From Glaciimonas sp. CA11.2 (GTDB lineage: Bacteria > Pseudomonadota > Gammaproteobacteria > Burkholderiales > Burkholderiaceae_D): 64,000 bases of DNA. The DNA lies in assembly GCF_034314045.1 (NCBI RefSeq), contig NZ_JAVIWL010000001.1, forward strand, positions 3,100,001-3,164,000. The letters run 5' to 3'. Numbering within the stretch: the first letter of the stretch is position 1; each line of letters starts with the position of its first letter. Both the position numbers and the translations under genes were made by a program. Under the pieces are notes generated by a model, which searched no databases, was not told where the DNA came from, and was given only the letters and a program-made list of their open reading frames with translations. Shown here one piece after another: positions 11,084-21,130 of this stretch.

Positions 11084-11114
11084 GGAAATCGGGCTTCGTG
11101 CCCGATTTCCTTTT
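11084..11114 (+). terminator. Strong intrinsic terminator between infB and rbfA
   Basis: A perfect 11-bp stem, GGAAATCGGGC (11084-11094) with GCCCGATTTCC (11100-11110), has a TTCGT loop and then TTTT. It separates infB from rbfA, so rbfA needs read-through or its own promoter in the 70 bp that follow. Confidence 0.85.
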
Positions 11115-11182
11115 GGTGTATTCTGGAAGTTAAACAGTTTTAAAGTAGTCCATCAGTGAAAGCTACGGCTAAGTAAAGAGAT

Positions 11183-11572
11183 ATGGCTAAACATAGTAAA
11201 TCCATCCCCGGACGCGGATTGCGGGTCGCCGACCAGATTCAACGCGATTTGTCGGAAATCATCGTGTTCGAATTAAAAGATCCGCGTGTCGGAATGATCA
11301 CCATCACTGAAGTGCAAGTGACGGCTGATTACGCGCATGCGAAAGTCTTTTTCACCATGCTGAATGATGATCCTGAAGCAATTCGCCTGACGGTGGCTGG
11401 CTTGACGCAAGCGGCTGGATTCCTGCGGAATCAACTAGGTCGACGGTTGACAATTCATACATTGCCGGCATTACATTTTCACCACGATAATTCGACTGCA
11501 CGCGGTGCCCAAATGTCACAGCTGATCGCATTGGCGAACGCAACACGGGCTAAGGATGACGGCGAAGACTGA
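11183..11572 (+). CDS. rbfA: Ribosome-binding factor A
   Basis: RbfA is a small KH-fold 30S assembly factor needed for 16S 5'-end processing and cold adaptation. The 129 residues include [24 protein letters not shown] and [20 protein letters not shown], the conserved core, then [19 protein letters not shown]. It lies between infB and truB as in most proteobacteria, but here a strong terminator precedes it. Confidence 0.94.
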   Translation: MAKHSKSIPGRGLRVADQIQRDLSEIIVFELKDPRVGMITITEVQVTADYAHAKVFFTMLNDDPEAIRLTVAGLTQAAGFLRNQLGRRLTIHTLPALHFHHDNSTARGAQMSQLIALANATRAKDDGED

Positions 11573-11788
11573 GGTCCTTCCAAGGATTTCTCTTTACTGT
11601 CAGCTCTGTTCGTGACAAGGATTTAGTGATGCTAGGCTTAATATAGGTTTAATAGCTTATGCATATTTGATGAGACAAGGTTTTTAAGCGCCGACTCAAG
11701 TGTGAGCGCGCACTTTAAACCGCGATATTTTTACTCATTAAGCAATCCTAACTAAATAAGTATTACCACCTTCAAAGTACATTCCCTT

Positions 11789-12757
11789 ATGGCGTCAACC
11801 TCGCCCAAAAGAATTCGCGTGCCTCTCAATGGCGTTTTGTTGCTTGATAAAGCAGTAGGATGGTCAAGCAACGATGCGCTGATCAAAGCCAAGCGGTTAA
11901 TGAATGCGACAAAAGCAGGTCATACCGGCACGCTTGATCCATTTGCGACTGGCGTTTTGCCATTGTGTTTTGGCGAAGCGACAAAGTTTGCTCAAGACCT
12001 GTTGGATGCTGACAAGACATACGAAGCCGTGATCCATCTGGGCTTGACGACCGCCACCGGGGACACCGAAGGCGATGTATTAGAGACCCGCGATGTGGAG
12101 GTGACGCGTGAGAAAATTGATGCCGCGCTGGCACAATTTCGCGGCGATATCAAACAAGTTCCACCGATGTATTCAGCGCTTAAGCGCGATGGAAAACCGT
12201 TATACGAATACGCCCGCGCCGGTATTACATTAGAGCGTGAAGCGCGTGACGTAACGATCCATCTACTTGAGTTTATCGATTATCAAGCGCCATATTTGAG
12301 TGTCCGTGTGGTCTGCAGCAAAGGTACTTATATTCGCGTTTTAGGCGAAGAAATTGGTGCCGTTCTGGGTTGCGGTGCGCATTTAAACGCATTGCGACGG
12401 ACACAAGTTGGGCATTTAACATTGTCGGGTTGCCTTACTTTGGAGACGTTGACTGCAATACCCGAGGATGAGCGGGCGGCATTGCTGGCTTCCGTGGATA
12501 GTCTTTTACTGACATTTCCAGAGGTGGTATTGACCGAGCCATTGGCGCAGCGGTTTTTGCAAGGGCAACGTCTGACGCTGGATAAAGAAGGCGTTTTGCC
12601 TCCAGCGCAAATAGGGCGCGTACGGGTTTATCGCGAGTACGCGCATACTGCGGAAATAACCGATGGGACGTTGCGGCAATTGTTAGGTACTGCGCAATTT
12701 CACGACTACGGTGTACTGGCGCCAGAGCGATTGGTGTCGACAGCATTACCAAAATAG
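11789..12757 (+). CDS. truB: tRNA pseudouridine(55) synthase
   Basis: TruB makes pseudouridine 55 in the T-loop of all tRNAs. The 322 residues open with NGVLLLDKAVGWSSNDAL and contain the catalytic motif HTGTLDPFATGVLPLCFGEATK, with D50 as the nucleophile (His45 just before it), then RGDIKQVPPMYSALKRDGKPLYEYAR and KGTYIRVLGEEIG. A TruB C-terminal domain follows. There is no obvious Shine-Dalgarno before the ATG, and 216 featureless bases separate it from rbfA. Confidence 0.95.
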   Translation: MASTSPKRIRVPLNGVLLLDKAVGWSSNDALIKAKRLMNATKAGHTGTLDPFATGVLPLCFGEATKFAQDLLDADKTYEAVIHLGLTTATGDTEGDVLETRDVEVTREKIDAALAQFRGDIKQVPPMYSALKRDGKPLYEYARAGITLEREARDVTIHLLEFIDYQAPYLSVRVVCSKGTYIRVLGEEIGAVLGCGAHLNALRRTQVGHLTLSGCLTLETLTAIPEDERAALLASVDSLLLTFPEVVLTEPLAQRFLQGQRLTLDKEGVLPPAQIGRVRVYREYAHTAEITDGTLRQLLGTAQFHDYGVLAPERLVSTALPK

Positions 12758-12873
12758 TCATCTTTAAATTGTGGTCTGGTTTTATAGACATTGTATTTCT
12801 GAAAAAATAAAGCAAAACTACACATCCCAACCCTTTGAAATCAGAAGGCTTTTGGTGGTTTTGCACTGCATCA

Positions 12874-12882
12874 TGTTATAAT
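12874..12882 (+). promoter_or_regulatory. Extended -10 promoter of typA
   Basis: TGT followed by TATAAT gives an extended -10 element at 12874-12882, about 127 bp before the typA start. The -35 match is poor, as expected for an extended -10 promoter. The resulting leader would be about 120 nt. Confidence 0.5.
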
Positions 12883-13008
12883 ACTGGGTCTCCCGAATTC
12901 CGTTGCATTTTCCAGGCCTCTCAGGGTTTGTACTGCGCGGGCTTTTACCGCGCACTTGCTGCGTTAATTACCGAATTCCTTACTGAATTCCTCTATATCC
13001 ATAACAAT

Positions 13009-14844
13009 ATGTCAAACACAAAACGCGCTATCCGCAACATTGCCATTATTGCTCACGTCGATCATGGTAAAACCACGTTGGTTGACCAACTTTTGCGTCA
13101 ATCCGGTACTTTCCGCGACAATCAGCACGTTGATGCGCGCGTCATGGATTCGAACGATATTGAAAAAGAGCGCGGCATCACGATTTTGTCGAAAAATTGC
13201 GCTGTCGAATACGAAGGCACGCATATCAACATCGTTGATACCCCAGGCCATGCCGACTTCGGTGGTGAAGTCGAGCGCGTGCTGTCAATGGTTGACAGCG
13301 TATTGCTGTTGGTGGATGCGTCTGAAGGACCAATGCCACAAACGCGTTTCGTTACGCGTAAAGCGCTGGAACTGGGCCTCAAGCCGATCGTTGTCATCAA
13401 TAAAATTGACCGTCCTACTGCGCGTGCCGAGTGGGCCATCAACGCGACTTTTGAACTATTCGACAAGCTGGGTGCAACTGAAGAGCAACTTGACTTCCCA
13501 GTCGTCTATGCTTCGGCCCTGAACGGTTACGCCAGCCTGGACCCAACTGTACGCGAAGGCACGATGACACCATTGTTCGACGCGGTGTTAGAGCACGTTC
13601 CTGCACGCGAAGACGATCCGGATGGTCCGTTGCAACTACAAATTACGTCGCTGGAATATTCGTCTTACGTTGGTAAGATCGGCGTTGGTCGCATCTTGAG
13701 CGGACGCGTCAGAGCGTTGCAAGATGTTGTTCTTTTAAATGGTCCTGATGACAAGCCGACCCGCGCCCGTATCAATCAGGTACTGACGTTCAAAGGTCTG
13801 GACCGTGTACTGGTTGACGAAGCATTGGCTGGTGATATTGTCCTGATCAATGGTATCGAAGAGATCGGTATCGGTACGACAATTTGTGCTCCGGATGCGC
13901 CTAAAGGTTTGCCGATGCTAAAAGTGGATGAGCCGACCTTGACGATGAATTTCATGGTCAATAACTCACCATTGGCAGGACGTGAAGGTAAGTTTGTGAC
14001 GACACGTCAGATTCGTGATCGTCTGGACCGTGAATTGAAGGGTAACATGGCATTACGTGTTGTCCCGGCTGAAAACGACGATTCGACCTATGAAGTATCA
14101 GGTCGCGGCGAATTGCATCTGACGATTCTGATCGAAAACATGCGTCGCGAAGGTTTCGAGCTGGCTGTTTCGCGTCCTCGCGTTGTCTACAAAATGGTTG
14201 ATGGTGTTCGTCAAGAGCCGTATGAAAACCTGACCGTCGATGTCGAAGAAGCAAACCAGGGCGGCGTCATGGAAGAGTTGGGTCGTCGTCGTGGTGATTT
14301 GCAAAACATGGAACCGGATGGCAAAGGTCGCGTACGTCTTGAATACCGTATTCCTGCACGTGGTCTGATCGGTTTCCAAGGCGAATTCATGACATTGACA
14401 CGCGGCACTGGCTTGATGAGTCACGTGTTTGATGAATACGCACCAGTTGACAATACCAAGGCTGAATTGGGCGGTCGTCGCAATGGCGTATTGGTTTCAC
14501 AAGACGATGGCGCAGCCGTTGCTTACGCTATCTGGAAACTGCAAGAGCGTGGTCGTATGTTCGTTAGCCACAATGATCCAGTGTATGAAGGCATGATCAT
14601 TGGTATTCACTCACGTGACAATGATCTGGTCGTTAATCCGATCAAGGGCAAGCAACTGACTAACGTGCGATCATCAGGTACTGATGAAGCGGTGCGTCTG
14701 GTAACGCCGATCCAAATGTCTTTGGAATACGCGGTTGAATTTATTGAAGATGACGAATTGGTTGAAGTGACACCGAAGAGTATTCGTTTGCGCAAACGTC
14801 ATTTGAAAGAAACAGACCGTAAGAAAGCATCGCGCGATTCTTGA
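13009..14844 (+). CDS. typA: Translational GTPase TypA/BipA
   Basis: TypA is a ribosome-associated GTPase of the EF-G family, involved in 50S assembly and stress responses. I start at the ATG at 13009 ([20 protein letters not shown]), giving 611 residues against 607 in E. coli; codons upstream back to 12835 are not family-like. G1 is [10 protein letters not shown]2 lies around [10 protein letters not shown]3 is [12 protein letters not shown] and G4 is NKIDR. The BipA-specific C-terminus [20 protein letters not shown] and [12 protein letters not shown] is present. It is a single gene with its own promoter and terminator. Confidence 0.96.
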   Translation: MSNTKRAIRNIAIIAHVDHGKTTLVDQLLRQSGTFRDNQHVDARVMDSNDIEKERGITILSKNCAVEYEGTHINIVDTPGHADFGGEVERVLSMVDSVLLLVDASEGPMPQTRFVTRKALELGLKPIVVINKIDRPTARAEWAINATFELFDKLGATEEQLDFPVVYASALNGYASLDPTVREGTMTPLFDAVLEHVPAREDDPDGPLQLQITSLEYSSYVGKIGVGRILSGRVRALQDVVLLNGPDDKPTRARINQVLTFKGLDRVLVDEALAGDIVLINGIEEIGIGTTICAPDAPKGLPMLKVDEPTLTMNFMVNNSPLAGREGKFVTTRQIRDRLDRELKGNMALRVVPAENDDSTYEVSGRGELHLTILIENMRREGFELAVSRPRVVYKMVDGVRQEPYENLTVDVEEANQGGVMEELGRRRGDLQNMEPDGKGRVRLEYRIPARGLIGFQGEFMTLTRGTGLMSHVFDEYAPVDNTKAELGGRRNGVLVSQDDGAAVAYAIWKLQERGRMFVSHNDPVYEGMIIGIHSRDNDLVVNPIKGKQLTNVRSSGTDEAVRLVTPIQMSLEYAVEFIEDDELVEVTPKSIRLRKRHLKETDRKKASRDS

Positions 14845-14903
14845 TTTGAGATGGCTGCTGGTGATCAACTCGCCAGCGCCTGATTGAACTGAGGGCGATG
14901 ATC

Positions 14904-14954
14904 AACCCGATCAATTTGTGAGGCTAGCGCCACACTGGTATGTCGGGTTTTTTT
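14904..14954 (+). terminator. Terminator after typA
   Basis: AACCCGA (14904-14910) pairs with TCGGGTT (14943-14949) across a large loop that contains a smaller GTG/CAC hairpin, followed by a T-run to about 14954. The loop is larger than usual. Confidence 0.5.
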
Positions 14955-15045
14955 ACGTCTGCGGGAATGGTCCGACGGGCTGTGCTACGCGCGAAAACAG
15001 CGAATGAGGTAATCGCATTGCCCGCTTCTAACCGGAGAAAATGCC

Positions 15046-15771
15046 ATGACAACCACTCCCATCAAGGCTTCACGTCAGCTGGGCAACTCCCCCTCTACAC
15101 GTTCCCCCTCTGACATGTGGCGGCAATGTATTCAGCTGGACCGTCGACGAACCGACTTGGTTCTTGTTGCTCGACAAGATGGTCGATGCAGGCTTGAATT
15201 TCATTGATACCGCCGATGTGTATTCGCGCTGGGCGCGTACGCGCGTCTGATCGAGCAAGGCAAGGTCAGAGTGATAGGTGCATCGAATTATTCGGCAGCG
15301 CGCCTGCTGGAAGCTATTCAGGTCAGCAAAGCAGAAAACTACCCGCGTTATCAAACATTGCAACCGCAATACAATCTGTACGATCGTGCCGATTATGAAA
15401 AAACGCTGCAGCCGCTGGTGCTGGAACATGGGATTGGGGTTATCAATTACTACGCATTGGCAAGTGGTTTTCTGAGCGGCAAGTACCGCGGAACCGCCGA
15501 TCTGACCAAGAACCCGCGCGGGCAGGCGGTAAAACGCTATCTGGATACGCGTGGTCTGCGCATCCTGGATGCGCTCGATCAGGTCGCGGCACGTCTCAAT
15601 GCAAATCCCGCGCGGGTTGCTTTAGCTTGGTTATTTGCGCGACCCGGTATTACGGCACCGATTGCGAGTGCCACGACGTTAGCGCACCTGGATGACTTGG
15701 TCGCCGCGACCCGACTGACGTTAGACGTCGAAGCGATTTCACTATTAAATCTTGCCAGTGCCGAAAGTTAA
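15046..15771 (+). pseudogene. Aldo/keto reductase, frameshifted and internally deleted
   Basis: The gene starts well (GGAGAAA ribosome site, MTTTPIKASRQLGNS) but shifts frame near 15090-15110. It then continues in another frame as GGNVFSWTVDEPTWFLLLDK and NFIDTADVYSRW, and at about 15225-15245 jumps to LIEQGKVRVIGASNYS. About 80-100 residues between these two motifs, normally holding the catalytic lysine and histidine, are missing. The last 167 codons (15271-15771) are intact, with the NADPH-binding end PIASATTLAHLDDL. A functional NADPH-dependent oxidoreductase is unlikely. Confidence 0.85.
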
Positions 15772-15805
15772 GACGCTGACTGTGCAACCTAGATAACCGC
15801 CCCTT

Positions 15806-16040
15806 TCATAGCAGCATATTCGGCACGGTATGGACGGTGCGCACCAGCACAATAAAACGCATGCTATCGGCCGATGCCACATCGCCACCGTCCCAGGTAC
15901 GCGCCAACGCGACTTTATTTTGGCTAGAGACCAACCTTGCGTTGCCATCGGTCAGCGTTTCATCGCGCATGTAGTTCTGCTCGACCCACGTCACTCGATC
16001 GCGCCGTAACGATGGGATGTCCTGACTGGTGAACGACTCG
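15806..16040 (-). pseudogene. Tn3-family transposase fragment
   Basis: Leftward frame with RDRVTWVEQNYMRDETLTD, NARLVSSQNKVALARTWDGG and VASADSMRFIVLVRT, which match the DDE core of Tn3-type TnpA (WVxQNYxRxET, WGGGxxASADGxRFVVPVRT). Only about 75 residues remain and both ends are lost. It lies between the broken aldo/keto reductase and the ABC transporter, showing past transposon activity. Confidence 0.75.
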
Positions 16041-16094
16041 AAACCGGTATTGCAAGCCTGAGCCAGATTTGGAGGGCGATGGAAGCGCTGTGAC

Positions 16095-16146
16095 GCTGGA
16101 TTCCGGGCTCTGTAAATCCTTAAGTCGGTTCGCTGTTCCATTGCTC
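16095..16146 (+). repeat. 52-bp repeat, copy 1 of 2
   Basis: This stretch recurs at 23389-23440 in the same orientation with about three mismatches. Both copies adjoin transposase relics (Tn3 here, IS630 at the other site), so the repeat is probably part of a shared insertion element. Confidence 0.7.
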
Positions 16147-16193
16147 GCCAGGTCTTTTTATCTGAAATGGCATTATCGCTGACCGCTGCAACG

Positions 16194-17030
16194 CTATATT
16201 TTGGCCAACGCCTTGTTACGGCCGCGTATCCATTCCAGCGTCAGCAACAGACAGGTAGAAAATATGATCAGAATAGTTGCCAGCGCGGCGATCGTCGGGC
16301 TGATATTTTCCTTGATGCCAGTAAACATTTGCCGCGGCAAAGTGGCCTGCCCTGGACCTGCAACAAATAGGGTCACCACGACATCGTCGAACGACGTCGC
16401 AAAAGCAAACAACGCACCTGAAATCAACCCCGGCGCAATGACCGGCAATGTAATGCGGAAGAACGTCATCAGCGGATTGGCGCCCAGGCTGAGGCTGGCG
16501 CGCACCAGATTGTGGTTGAATCCTTGCAGCGTTGCTAATACCGTCGTCACTACAAACGGTGCGCCCAGCGCTGCATGCGCCAGAATCAGGCCGGCATAGC
16601 TGTCGGACAAGCCGATCTGCGCGAAGAACAAATAAACCCCGACCCCGATTACAACAACCGGCACCACCATCGGAGAGATCAGCACCGCCATCAGCAAACC
16701 CTTGCCGCGAAATTCCGCCTTGTTCAATCCGACCGCCGCCAGCGTGCCGAGTACTGTCGCCAGTACGGTTGCTGAAGGTGCCACGATAAAACTATTCTTG
16801 GCGGCGCTGATCCATTCATCCGAATGGATCAGATTCTGATACCAGCGAAATGAGTAGCTGTGAATCGGATAGACCAGGAAGGTACTATCGCTGAACGACA
16901 ATGGGATGATCACCAGAATCGGTAGCAACAGGAACACCAGCACCAGTACATTGAATCCGCGAGACAAGAAAAACCAGGCGCGCTCGATGAACGAGAGATA
17001 GGGAGGGAATTGCGGAAATATCTTCATCAT
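16194..17030 (-). CDS. Polyamine-type ABC transporter permease (PotC family)
   Basis: This is the second inner-membrane permease of an importer for a small polyamine- or amino-acid-like substrate. Its 278 residues have about six membrane segments and the EAA loop RASLSLGANPLMTFFRITLPVIAPGL that contacts the ATPase. The start codon follows immediately (0 bp) after the stop of the upstream permease, so the two are coupled. It is the last gene of the leftward operon. The substrate is not evident from sequence. Confidence 0.88.
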   Translation of the reverse strand: MMKIFPQFPPYLSFIERAWFFLSRGFNVLVLVFLLLPILVIIPLSFSDSTFLVYPIHSYSFRWYQNLIHSDEWISAAKNSFIVAPSATVLATVLGTLAAVGLNKAEFRGKGLLMAVLISPMVVPVVVIGVGVYLFFAQIGLSDSYAGLILAHAALGAPFVVTTVLATLQGFNHNLVRASLSLGANPLMTFFRITLPVIAPGLISGALFAFATSFDDVVVTLFVAGPGQATLPRQMFTGIKENISPTIAALATILIIFSTCLLLTLEWIRGRNKALAKI

Positions 17031-18326
17031 TTAAGCCATGCTCACATCAATTTTGGTAAAGCGGCGATATACCGTATACAACACTAGCGTAGCAGCAAAC
17101 AGCAATGCACCGAGTGCGCAAGCCATGCCCCAGTTGATGGTGACATTGGTGAAATAAGCAATGTAATAACTCACCATCTGCTCGTTCGGGCCACCCAGCA
17201 AGGCCGGGGTAATGTAGTAACCGACCGACAAAATAAATACCAGTAATGCGCCAGCGCCAATCCCGGGATAAGTTTGCGGCACATACACGCGCCAGAAGGC
17301 GGCAAACGGATGACTGCCGAGCGATATTGCCGCGCGCAAATAGGTAGGTGGAATAGCTTTCATCACGCTGTACAGCGGCAGAATCATGAACGGCAACAGG
17401 ATATGAGTCATGGCGATATACACGCCGATGCGGTTGAACAGCAACTCCAGCGGTGCCTGCGTCACGCCGATGGCCATCAGCGCCTTGTTGACCAGTCCTT
17501 CCGATTGCAGCAAGACAATCCAGGCGGCAACCCGCACCAACACGGAAGTCCAGAACGGGATCAAGACCAGGATCATGAACAAATTGGCGCGTCGGTCCGA
17601 CATGCTGGATAACCAGTAGGCCAGTGGATAACCGATCACCACACAGGCCAGCGTCACCACCAGACTCATCCACAAAGTACGCGCAAAGATCTTTTGATAT
17701 ACCGACGCGCTGTCGTCGACTTTTTCGATATGGCCGTAGGGATTTTGCTTAAGGTCAAGCGCGGCCAATAAATAATAAGGCGAATAAGGCGTACCGTTTT
17801 TGGCGATCGCCCGCCAGTAATCCAGTTCACCCCATTGTGGATCAATATCGATCAAGGCCGGTTTTATTTGCGTGGCAGATACGGGCTGACCGTTGGCATC
17901 CACCAGTGGCAATGCTCGCGCGGTCTTCATGATGATAGAACGGGCACCGGAGATTTCCGAATTCAGGCGGCGTGCCAACGCACCAGTAGCACTATCCTGT
18001 CGCGCTTTCAGTAAATCGACCGCCAGCGCCGCATAGGCGGCGTCCGGCGGCGTACTCTTGCGATCCCAGCTCGCCAATGCGGCGACGGTATGCGGAAGCG
18101 TAGTGACAATCTCCGGGTTCTCCACTGCCCGCTTGAGCAGCATGGCAATTGGAACCAAAAATGTCAGCAGCAAAAATATCGCCAGGGGCGCAATCAGCGC
18201 CAGCGCAGCAGTACGCTTGCGAAACAGTGCCTGACGCAATTCCCGCTTGAGCTGCGTATTCGGCTGAGGGCTGGTGGGCTCGGTCGTCATATTAGGGACG
18301 GCAGCGCCGGATGGAATAGAATTCAT
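17031..18326 (-). CDS. Polyamine-type ABC transporter permease (PotB family)
   Basis: First permease of the importer, 431 residues. That is longer than the roughly 290 of PotB because about 130 extra residues, mostly soluble, lie between the first membrane segment (about 37-60) and the rest. This enlarged periplasmic loop occurs in one subgroup of spermidine/putrescine-type permeases. The EAA loop RAAISLGSHPFAAFWRVYVPQTYPG is clear. It is separated from the binding-protein gene by 287 bp with no recognised feature. Confidence 0.87.
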   Translation of the reverse strand: MNSIPSGAAVPNMTTEPTSPQPNTQLKRELRQALFRKRTAALALIAPLAIFLLLTFLVPIAMLLKRAVENPEIVTTLPHTVAALASWDRKSTPPDAAYAALAVDLLKARQDSATGALARRLNSEISGARSIIMKTARALPLVDANGQPVSATQIKPALIDIDPQWGELDYWRAIAKNGTPYSPYYLLAALDLKQNPYGHIEKVDDSASVYQKIFARTLWMSLVVTLACVVIGYPLAYWLSSMSDRRANLFMILVLIPFWTSVLVRVAAWIVLLQSEGLVNKALMAIGVTQAPLELLFNRIGVYIAMTHILLPFMILPLYSVMKAIPPTYLRAAISLGSHPFAAFWRVYVPQTYPGIGAGALLVFILSVGYYITPALLGGPNEQMVSYYIAYFTNVTINWGMACALGALLFAATLVLYTVYRRFTKIDVSMA

Positions 18327-18613
18327 AGTGATCTGGTATTACCAAAAAATACTGCTGCCATGATGTACGCAATGGCAAAAAGGCGACCGAAACATGGCGA
18401 GCAGTGGTCACAGGACGCCTGCGGCGTACCTCTTTGAAAAGCACTCCTCGCCACCTTTCCTCGAAGCTTAAATAGCACTACAAATTATTCCATTTCCACA
18501 TCAAAGGTGAACGCGACGAAGCTAAGGACACGTTATTCATGGCAAGGATAACTCCTGCCCTATACATCCATGGGCAAGAGCGGACCTAAAACGCACGTTT
18601 GATATAAAAAAAA

Positions 18614-19654
18614 TTACTTGGCAGCCCAGGCAGTGAAACGTTGTTCCAGCTCTTCACCGTGGTCGGTCCAGAACGACAAATTGAGTTGCAGCGCATCCTT
18701 GGCATTGGCCGCAGATGTCGGCAGGTTCGCCAGTGTTTTGGCATCCAGCATCTTCAGCGCATTATTGTTAACCGGACCGTAGGCAATGTTGCTAGCGTAA
18801 TTTTTTTGCGATTCAGGGGTGCTGGCAAATGCGATGAATTTCTCTGCCTGCTCCTTGTTCGGCGTTCCCTTTGGAATGACCCAGAAGTCTAGCGTGTAAA
18901 TACTGCCGAGCCAGCTCACCTTCAGGTTTTTGCCTTCGCGTTGCGCCGCGTCGATACGGCCATTGAACGCGGTCGACATCACGACATCGCCGGCCACCAG
19001 GAATTGCGGCGGTTGTGCGCCTGCTTCCCACCACTGGATGTTCGGCTTCAATTCATCGAGTTTCTTGAAGGCACGATCGACACCGGCTTTGGTGCTCAGC
19101 ACCTTGTAGATATCCTTCTGGGCCACGCCATCGGCCATCAATGCGAATTCCAGCGTGTACTCGGCGCCCTTCTTCATGGCACGTTTGCCAGGGAATTTTT
19201 TGACGTTCCAGAAATCGGCCCAATCCTTCGGTGCCACTTTCAGTTTGTCGGCATCGTAAGCCAGCACGGTTGACCAAACGAAGGCGCCCATGCCACATTC
19301 ATTAATTGCCGAGGGCAGGAAATCGGCTTTGTTACCGAGTTTTTTCACGTCGATTTTTTCCAGCAAGCCTTCTTCGCAAGCGCGTCCAATATCTCCAGCA
19401 TCCACTTCCACGACATCCCAGCTGACTTTTTTGGCTTCGACCATGGCTTTGATTTTGGCCAGTTCGCCATTGAATTCCACCACGGTAATCTTGTCGCCGG
19501 TGGCCTTGGAAAACGGTTCGATGTAAGCAATTTTTTGCGCAGCACCGTTGGCGCCGCCGAAATTGACAATCGTCAGGTTAGCCGCGTGGGTCATGCCGAC
19601 TGCTGCCACAGACAAAACTATACTGGTCAGAACAGGTTTGAATAACAATTTCAT
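18614..19654 (-). CDS. Periplasmic substrate-binding protein (PotD/PotF family)
   Basis: Captures the transported solute in the periplasm. I start at the ATG at 19654, preceded by AGGAG, which gives 346 residues with a signal peptide (MKLLFKPVLTSIVLSVAAVG, cleavage after THAA). The mature part begins LTIVNFGGANG and contains WDVVEVDAGDIGRACEEGLLE and STAFNGRIDAA, typical of spermidine/putrescine-binding proteins. It lies between ATPase and permease genes on one strand. Confidence 0.9.
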   Translation of the reverse strand: MKLLFKPVLTSIVLSVAAVGMTHAANLTIVNFGGANGAAQKIAYIEPFSKATGDKITVVEFNGELAKIKAMVEAKKVSWDVVEVDAGDIGRACEEGLLEKIDVKKLGNKADFLPSAINECGMGAFVWSTVLAYDADKLKVAPKDWADFWNVKKFPGKRAMKKGAEYTLEFALMADGVAQKDIYKVLSTKAGVDRAFKKLDELKPNIQWWEAGAQPPQFLVAGDVVMSTAFNGRIDAAQREGKNLKVSWLGSIYTLDFWVIPKGTPNKEQAEKFIAFASTPESQKNYASNIAYGPVNNNALKMLDAKTLANLPTSAANAKDALQLNLSFWTDHGEELEQRFTAWAAK

Positions 19655-19719
19655 CACGTCTCCTAATGGGTGCAAATGTGGAAGTACAGATAATTAAGTG
19701 CTTACTATTGCCAAATGAA

Positions 19720-19852
19720 AGGTATCTCAAAAAACCGCCGCCTCAGCTGACGCTGACCTTGCCCAAGGAGTACGGCAACGTGCTATCCGGTTTCTTGCAA
19801 CGCGGGGATCGGCGCAGTTGTCGAATCCCTCGGCAGGTTTTTAGAGATGCCT
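19720..19852. mobile_element. MITE-like element with inverted ends and target duplication
   Basis: The ends AGGTATCTCAAAAAACC (19720-19736) and GGTTTTTAGAGATGCCT (19836-19852) are imperfect inverted repeats (15 of 17 pair). Directly outside, CAAATGAA occurs at 19712-19719 and 19853-19860, an 8-bp target duplication. The 133-bp body has no coding capacity. Insertion hit the last codons of the adjacent ATPase gene and supplies its stop codon. Confidence 0.75.
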
Positions 19853-20982
19853 CAAATGAAAATACGCAAATGGTCGGGATTTATGTCCAGTACCACCTGA
19901 GTTCCTTCATGTAAACCTGCCAAGGCCGGATCGTTCAATGTCAGTTTGACAAAACAGTCCGCCTGTTGCGGGATTGCGCAGCGCACGCGCACGTGATCGC
20001 CGAAATAAATCAGGCTGGTGACATTGGCGCGCAGCGCACTCGGATGGGCACTATCGGATGGCAGTAGGCGTATGCGCTCTGGTCGTATGCAGGCGACTAC
20101 CGCCTCATTAGCTCTGGCCTGGTTGGCATTGACGCCGGTCAGTTGTGCGCCGTTAGGCAAGCGCACCGTGCAGCGCTCTCCTTCGGTCGAAGCGATGACG
20201 CCGTTGAAGCGATTGTTATCGCCAATGAAACCGGCGACGAATTGATTTTCGGGATATTCGTATAAACGATCGACCACCGCCAGTTGCTGGATGATGCCCT
20301 GATCGAACACCGCGACCCGGTCCGACATTGTTAAGGCTTCGCTTTGATCGTGCGTCACATACACGAAGGTGACGCCGAGGCTTTTATGCAGCGCCTTCAG
20401 TTCGAGTTGCATGTGCTCGCGCAACTGTTTATCGAGGGCACCCAATGGTTCATCCATCAGCACCAGTTTCGGATCAAATACCAGTGCCCGTCCCAATGCA
20501 ACGCGCTGTTGCTGACCACCTGACAACTGGGCTGGATAGCGGTCGCCGAACTTGCCCATCTGGACCATGTCGAGCGCCTTCTTTACCTTGTCAGCGCGTT
20601 CGCTACCGTTTATGTTGCGCACCCGCAGCGGATAGGCGACGTTTTGCGCTACCGTCATATGCGGAAACAGCGCGTAATTCTGAAACACCATGCCGATATT
20701 GCGCTTGTGTGGCGGTACTTTGTTGAGCAGTTGACCGTCAAGACGAATCTCGCCGCCCGTCGGAAACTCAAATCCGGCCAGCATCATCAAACAAGTTGTC
20801 TTACCGGAGCCGGACGGCCCGAGCAAGGTCAAAAATTCACCACGCTTGATATCCAGATTGAGATTCTTGACCACCAGACTTTCGCCGTCATAGGTTTTCT
20901 TGACACCCGAAAACTGCACCAGCGTATCCACACCGTTACGTGCGATATCGGCCAGATGGGGGGATAAATTTCCTTGTTTCAA
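19852..20982 (-). CDS. Polyamine-type ABC transporter ATPase (PotA family)
   Basis: Cytoplasmic ATPase that powers the importer. The 376 residues show Walker A GPSGSGKTT, Q-loop MVFQNYALFPHMT, signature LSGGQQQRVALGRAL, Walker B LVLMDEPLGALD and the switch histidine in YVTHDQSEAL. A C-terminal TOBE domain follows. It is first in the leftward operon. The TGA stop is formed by the MITE junction; removing the element would extend the protein by two residues (Trp-Gln) to a TAG. The loss should be harmless. Confidence 0.9.
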   Translation of the reverse strand: MKQGNLSPHLADIARNGVDTLVQFSGVKKTYDGESLVVKNLNLDIKRGEFLTLLGPSGSGKTTCLMMLAGFEFPTGGEIRLDGQLLNKVPPHKRNIGMVFQNYALFPHMTVAQNVAYPLRVRNINGSERADKVKKALDMVQMGKFGDRYPAQLSGGQQQRVALGRALVFDPKLVLMDEPLGALDKQLREHMQLELKALHKSLGVTFVYVTHDQSEALTMSDRVAVFDQGIIQQLAVVDRLYEYPENQFVAGFIGDNNRFNGVIASTEGERCTVRLPNGAQLTGVNANQARANEAVVACIRPERIRLLPSDSAHPSALRANVTSLIYFGDHVRVRCAIPQQADCFVKLTLNDPALAGLHEGTQVVLDINPDHLRIFI

Positions 20983-21081
20983 CTTGTACTCCTGCCAAAT
21001 ATGGAATGCCAGCGGTTTTGCGCCGCTCCGTTAGTATCTATTTTGCGCACTTTCTAATGCATTTCGAATACTAAGGCTTTC

Positions 21082-21130
21082 GTGGACTTACAATATAGAG
21101 CCACTTTCAATTATTTAACGGAGCCACTTT
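21082..21130. promoter_or_regulatory. Probable MocR operator between the ABC operon and its regulator
   Basis: GAGCCACTTT occurs as a direct repeat at 21098-21107 and 21121-21130 (23-bp period). TGGACTTA at 21083-21090 resembles the CTGGACYTAA boxes described for the TauR branch of the MocR family. Direct rather than inverted repeats are typical of MocR regulators. The site overlaps the regulator's own start, suggesting autoregulation. Confidence 0.5.
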
